The notes under the pieces were generated by a model. It searched no databases. It worked only from the letters and a program-made list of their open reading frames with translations, and had not been told where the DNA came from. From DAOPYU01 sp942493245 (GTDB taxonomy: Bacteria > Sumerlaeota > Sumerlaeia > UBA8349), in assembly GCA_942493245.1 (NCBI GenBank), contig OW818685.1:1426001-1490000 (forward strand): a stretch of DNA of 64,000 nt, read 5' to 3'. This document shows, one piece after another, positions 60,256 to 64,000 of this stretch. The position numbers and the translations under genes are program-made. The first letter of the stretch is position 1. The number at the start of each line of letters is the position of its first letter.

Positions 60256-60882
60256 GAGAGGTTGTTGAGGCGTTCTATCCCCTTTGTCCCGGTCTTGCCG
60301 ATCCCGATTTTTGGGAAGGGCTGCGCGCCGGGCCTTCCGAGGATGGGGGCGAACCGGTTTCTTCACCCCGGGATGGAAAAACTCCGTGAACGGATCGTGG
60401 GACTGGATGCATGGGTTTTCCGTGGGTGTCTCTTGAAAGTGCTACCGATTGGAGCCCAGACCGAAAAGAGGAGGTCCCTTTATGTTCCGGTACTTCCAAA
60501 ACAAGCGAAGCCTGAAAGGTTTCTACATACGACAGCCCGGGGCAGAACGTCTTGATTGATCGAACCCTGTAAGGGTTCAACAAAAACAAGGAACTTCCGG
60601 GATTTTGTAGTGCCCTTTCAGGGCACTGGGGAGAACAACCGGATACCCAGGGCGACGCTTCGCTCTGCCCTGGGCTAGCGTATCTCAATCCCTTTCAGGG
60701 ATTTTCCCAGAAATGACGGGGACAAGACCGTCGTGTAGCACTTTCAAGATGAACCCGTTTCCCGTTCGCAAAACCCTTTACCCTTGCCCGTTGTCCTGTT
60801 ATTTCTGGAAATGAAAAGGATCGGGATGCCCGCCGGTGTGCCCTTCCGAAATAACCTGTGTGAAAAAGAGAAGGCAGGGATC
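60256..60882. other. Gene-free stretch with REP-like element
   Basis: 627 bp between nrfA and the secreted clan-CD-like protein. It contains REP-like copy 2 (60611-60703). A promoter for the downstream gene is expected in the last 150 bp, but no hexamer pair could be supported. Confidence 0.55.
60611..60703. repeat. REP-like palindromic element, copy 2
   Basis: Three stems: TGCCC-TTTCA-GGGCA at 60611-60625; CCCAGGGC / GCCCTGGG at 60646-60653 and 60667-60674 with loop GACGCTTCGCTCT; and AATCCC-TTTCA-GGGATT at 60687-60703. The central stem corresponds to copy 1 at 31266-31294 with paired changes that keep the pairing, and the CCC-TTTCA-GGG module is shared. Confidence 0.7.
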
Positions 60883-62394
60883 ATGAAGCGAATTTTGTGG
60901 TACGCCGTCACACTCAGTCTGTTTGGTGTCTTGTCGCGAGGCGCTCTGGGTGCCCCTTCGTATGCGTCGTCGTATGCCGTGGTGGTTTCGAGCGAGACGC
61001 TGGCGAAACCGGAATGGAAGGCGGTGGTGGAGGCGCTGGTTGAGAAGCGTCAGGCGCGTGTGATCTCCTACGAGGGGGAACTGGAGTCGGCGCTTCCGGC
61101 TCTCAAGGAGTCGTTCCCGAAGTACACCTGTTTCGTGGCCCGGCCCGAGGAGACGGGGTTCAAGCAGATCGCCCGGATCTACCGGATGACGCGCAAACTC
61201 GATGAAGATCCCTACAACGACACCCTTTGGGGCGTCATCACCGGTTACACCGCCGAGGACGCCCTGCGTCTGGCGCAGGCGACCGCTCCGACGGTCGTCA
61301 ATACGGCCCTCATCACCGCGGGTGTGGGGAATGAGCGTTACAAAGAGTCCTTCTACATCAGCGACGGAAGAAAGGGCGAGTTCGGGTGGAAGAAGTCCGA
61401 CGGCACGACCGGTAAGGACAATCAGGGACAGGTGGACCAGACGCGCCGTTACATCGAGCAGTTCGAGGGCCTGGACCCCGACGTGATCGTCAGTTCCGGC
61501 CACGCCAGCGAGCGGAACCTCGAAATGCCGTTCAGCACGGGCAATATCGTCTGCAAGGATGGGAAATTGTTCGGGTACCTGACGAAAGAGCGCCTGATTG
61601 ACGAATCGGGTCAGGCCAGGAAGGGCCAGATTCAGGGTGAACTGCTCCCCATTCGCGAACCGAAGCGTCCGAAACTTTACCTGCCGATCGGCAATTGCCT
61701 GATCGGCGACATTCCCGACCGCAACTGCATGGCGCTGGCCTGGCTGGGGTACGGGAAGGTCAACCAGATGATCGGTTACACCGACACCACGTGGTTCGGC
61801 GCGATGGGGTGGGGCACGATGCGTTACTGGGAGGAAATGGGGGGTGTGGTGCCGCTCAACGAGTCTCTCTTCTTCACCAATCAGCAACTGCTGAACCGGC
61901 TGATCGTTCAATTTCCCAAGACCGCCGGACTGGAGTTCGATCTGTCGAAGAAACTGAATATCCAGGCCATTGGGGGGGGAGTCGTTCAGACGATGACGCC
62001 CGAGGAACGCACGAAGCCGTCAGCCCAGGCGTCCATTCGCGAGAACATGGGATTGCTCTGGGACCGCGACATTGTGGCGTTCTATGGCGATCCGGCCCTG
62101 GAGATCCGCCTCGATTCGCAGTACGCCTCGCCGGTGCATAAGGTCGAACTGATTCAGGACAAGCCGAATCTGTACCGCGTGGTGATTCACGTACGCAAGG
62201 ATCACGGTGATCCGAACAAGGACAGTGCACCGGTGGGGGTCTTTTTCCCCGAGCGTCTCGGCAGCGCCGAAGTGCTGAAAGGCGCCGAATTCAAGCCGGT
62301 CATCACCGACAACTTCCTGCTCGTGACCGCGCCGGGTCCCTGGAAAGCGGGACAGGATTACATGATCGAGTTCCGGGCCAAACCGCTGTCCTGA
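60883..62394 (+). CDS. Secreted protein with clan-CD-like His/Cys pair
   Basis: 503 residues from the ATG at 60883, with AAGGCAGGG upstream. The signal peptide MKRILWYAVTLSLFGVLSRG cleaves near ALGAP. The middle region has an alternating alpha/beta pattern, with a hydrophobic strand ending in His207 (PDVIVSSGHASERN) and a later strand ending in Cys272 (LYLPIGNCLIGDI). This His-then-Cys arrangement after strands is typical of caspase/gingipain-type clan CD peptidases. The motif GHA is close to, but not identical with, the usual HG, so activity is not assured. The last 90 residues look like an Ig-like beta-sandwich, as in gingipain-type proteins. No inhibitor or secretion partner is adjacent. 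Confidence 0.55.
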   Translation: MKRILWYAVTLSLFGVLSRGALGAPSYASSYAVVVSSETLAKPEWKAVVEALVEKRQARVISYEGELESALPALKESFPKYTCFVARPEETGFKQIARIYRMTRKLDEDPYNDTLWGVITGYTAEDALRLAQATAPTVVNTALITAGVGNERYKESFYISDGRKGEFGWKKSDGTTGKDNQGQVDQTRRYIEQFEGLDPDVIVSSGHASERNLEMPFSTGNIVCKDGKLFGYLTKERLIDESGQARKGQIQGELLPIREPKRPKLYLPIGNCLIGDIPDRNCMALAWLGYGKVNQMIGYTDTTWFGAMGWGTMRYWEEMGGVVPLNESLFFTNQQLLNRLIVQFPKTAGLEFDLSKKLNIQAIGGGVVQTMTPEERTKPSAQASIRENMGLLWDRDIVAFYGDPALEIRLDSQYASPVHKVELIQDKPNLYRVVIHVRKDHGDPNKDSAPVGVFFPERLGSAEVLKGAEFKPVITDNFLLVTAPGPWKAGQDYMIEFRAKPLS

Positions 62395-62427
62395 TACTGG
62401 GCGCAGAGGAATCGCGACCCCAATATG

Positions 62428-62490
62428 AACCCCGAAATACACGAAGCACACGAAAACCGCTGTTTCGTGTGCTTCGTGTATTTCGGGGTT
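62428..62490. repeat. Perfect 28-bp inverted repeat
   Basis: The arms 62428-62455 (AACCCCGAAATACACGAAGC and on) and 62463-62490 are exact reverse complements around a 7-nt centre. It lies between convergent genes and could stop transcription from both sides. The CACGAAGCACACGAA core has the same look as the other dispersed repeats of the window. Confidence 0.85.
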
Positions 62491-62532
62491 GCAGAAGTCG
62501 GTTCTCGGTCTTCTTTCGATTGTCGCCCGGCG

Positions 62533-63981
62533 TCAGATCCAGTTCGATTCGCGCGCTTTTCGCATGGCCTGACTGTAGGCGATCATCGAATTTTCATCCC
62601 CGTCGAGTGACGCGAACGTGCCGACGAGTTCAACCAGTTCCGGGGCGGCGGGCAGGAGGCCGATGCGTTTGTCGGCGTCGGCGATGACGGCGTCGAGGCC
62701 GAATTCCTGGGCCTTGGCCACAAAAGCGCGGACGTGTCCGATCCGGCGTTGTTTGGCGCCGTACGCCCAGTTCGAGACGCCGAGAATCGCGTGGGTCTCG
62801 TGCATTTCCGGGTTCTGCCGGATTTTGCGGATCGCGTGGAAGGCGTTGTACGTGTGCGACGGTTTGAATTCGCCCATGGCATCCATGCACCCATCCGAGG
62901 AGATGCTGAGGGTGACGGTGTCGAAGAAGATCTCGTCCGGTTGGAAACCGGCCTGCCGGGCTTTCTGGAACATCTCGCGCGCCGCTTCGAAAATCGCGTC
63001 CACGGTTTTCATCGGCCCTTCCGGTCCCACCAGAAGGCACACGACCGAAAAACGGTGCGCGGAACGCAGCGCCAGGAGCGGCTCGAACTTTTCCAGGTCC
63101 ACGTACGAAATGGAATTGATCAGGGGCGCGGGTTCCTGATCGTGTGTCAGGCGGAACCATTCGTCCAGTCCGGCCAGCAGGACCTGCACGTCCGAACTGT
63201 CCACCGAGGGCGGCGTTCCCAGGCCGAAGCGGTGGATCTGCCGCATGTACTGGCGCATGAGAGCGGGCGCATCCGACGCTCCGAGCGCGTCCAGGTTCAC
63301 ATCAAGGTAGTGGCACCCCAGGCGCGCCTGGGATGCGATGATTTCCTCGAGCATCTTCAGGCCCCGGCTTCCCTCTGTGAAAGCCCGGTCGCCCCGGTTG
63401 AGCAGGTACTGCATGACCGCGCCGGACAGGGGAATCGAAGCGTGGAGCCGTTCGCCGACCTGGATGAGCTGGCCCGCTCGCAGGGGAAATTGACCGGCTG
63501 TGTGGTCGCGTTCGAAGTAATAGTTCAGCAGCGAAGGGGTGTTGCGCAGTTGGGGTTTTCGGGAGGGGAAAATCTTTTCCCGATACGGGTCGAGAGCGCC
63601 TTCCTGGCTCAATCGAGCATAAAGCCTTTCCCCGACGCAAAGATGGTGGGGATTGTTGCCGCAACGGCCCTGGGGGTCGGCATCGCCACAGGGTGGGTTG
63701 GGCACTTTTTTCTCACATCCCCCCCAGGTACAGACATAGGCATTATCGGGCAGAAAACAATCGCCGCAATGCTCGCACTGGTAGAGCAACCCCTTCGCCA
63801 GGCCTTCGGCGCAATTGAAGAGACGGTAGAGCGCGCCTTCGCGTTCCGCGGAGTCGTTGAACGGCTGGAGGACGGCTTTCGCGGCGCCATACAGAGGCCC
63901 GTCTTTTTCCAGCGCCATCTGATGGACCCATTTCGAAAAGGCCGCGGGATGATCGGTCTCTTGAACCTGACGTTCCGGCAT
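62533..63981 (-). CDS. MTHFR C-terminal-like zinc domain fused to pterin-binding methyltransferase domain
   Basis: 482 residues to the ATG at 63981; the frame stays open to the window edge, so the start, and possibly an additional N-terminal domain, is uncertain. The N-terminal 125 residues are Cys-rich (CEHCGDCFLPDNAYVCTWG, then CEKK, CGDADPQGRCGNN), like the MTHFR_C domain found on certain methylenetetrahydrofolate reductases. From about 160 a TIM-barrel pterin-binding domain follows, related to dihydropteroate synthase and the methyltetrahydrofolate:corrinoid methyltransferases (LGCHYLDVNLDALGASDAP, PPSVDSSDVQVL, EPAPLINSISY, HAILGVSNWAYG). It probably takes part in C1 transfer from methyl-tetrahydrofolate. 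Corrinoid-protein or metF genes are outside the window, if present. Confidence 0.75.
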   Translation of the reverse strand: MPERQVQETDHPAAFSKWVHQMALEKDGPLYGAAKAVLQPFNDSAEREGALYRLFNCAEGLAKGLLYQCEHCGDCFLPDNAYVCTWGGCEKKVPNPPCGDADPQGRCGNNPHHLCVGERLYARLSQEGALDPYREKIFPSRKPQLRNTPSLLNYYFERDHTAGQFPLRAGQLIQVGERLHASIPLSGAVMQYLLNRGDRAFTEGSRGLKMLEEIIASQARLGCHYLDVNLDALGASDAPALMRQYMRQIHRFGLGTPPSVDSSDVQVLLAGLDEWFRLTHDQEPAPLINSISYVDLEKFEPLLALRSAHRFSVVCLLVGPEGPMKTVDAIFEAAREMFQKARQAGFQPDEIFFDTVTLSISSDGCMDAMGEFKPSHTYNAFHAIRKIRQNPEMHETHAILGVSNWAYGAKQRRIGHVRAFVAKAQEFGLDAVIADADKRIGLLPAAPELVELVGTFASLDGDENSMIAYSQAMRKARESNWI

Positions 63982-64000
63982 GGGGAACGTCAGGCGATCC

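Noticed and set aside
1..64000. tRNA, rRNA, CRISPR array, prophage or transposase genes
   Set aside because: No cloverleaf with T-loop and acceptor stem, no regularly spaced direct repeats and no transposase or integrase motif were found on either strand by eye; a dedicated scan could still find a degenerate copy.

Overview
The window is a GC-rich bacterial chromosome segment with long same-strand gene blocks and wide intergenic spaces full of dispersed repeats. A complex I operon without NuoEFG, a PD40/HzsA-like multi-haem protein, an NrfHA nitrite reductase and an MTHFR_C/pterin-binding methyltransferase-like protein suggest an anaerobic or facultative member of, or near, the Planctomycetota-Verrucomicrobiota-Lentisphaerota-Hydrogenedentota assemblage. 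No rRNA or tRNA marker is present, so the phylum is inference only.

Layout. 1-6.3 kb: start of an AmtB ammonium transporter behind a sigma-54-type promoter, an exported HzsA-like c-type cytochrome/beta-propeller protein, a secreted protein of unknown function, and a YprB-like exonuclease; the two exported-protein genes carry copies of the same ~220-bp promoter region. 6.4-18.9 kb: housekeeping and protein quality control on the minus strand (MutS2, EngB, Lon, ClpX, a GH30 glycosidase, a single-domain response regulator, ClpC). 19.5-31 kb: plus-strand nuoABCDHIJKLMN followed by a small ferritin-like protein. 31.4-40.6 kb: minus-strand exopolysaccharide/surface-glycan genes (GT4 glycosyltransferase, polysaccharide deacetylase, FemAB-like transferase, an amino-sugar trio of acyltransferase, RmlB-type dehydratase and DegT-type aminotransferase, and a polyprenyl-phosphate sugar transferase with a degenerate GGDEF-like N-terminus, preceded by a second stand-alone degenerate GGDEF-like protein).

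41-55 kb is the most unusual part: a sigma-54 response regulator (NtrC-like) next to a two-protein hybrid assembly line. The first protein is MT-ACP-C-FkbH-ACP, the second KS-AT-ACP-C-A-PCP-TE. A 44-codon ORF with a strong ribosome-binding site is translationally coupled in front of the first synthetase, and a -24/-12 (sigma-54) promoter match lies just upstream of it. A second, better -24/-12 match lies in front of the exopolysaccharide block, with three helically phased TGTTCA half-sites upstream, immediately after the regulator gene. The simplest reading is that the regulator controls the glycan genes and perhaps the synthetase. The module order predicts a glyceryl-derived unit extended by malonate and an amino acid, probably glycine.

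55.5-64 kb: a Tat-exported aldo/keto reductase, an AT-rich ApeA-like HEPN defence gene inserted directly before nrfH, NrfHA, a secreted protein with a clan-CD-like His/Cys pair, and the MTHFR_C/pterin-binding protein that runs close to the window edge. Repeats include nested inverted repeats, two REP-like hairpin elements and a perfect 28-bp inverted repeat. No CRISPR array, tRNA, rRNA or transposase gene was seen.
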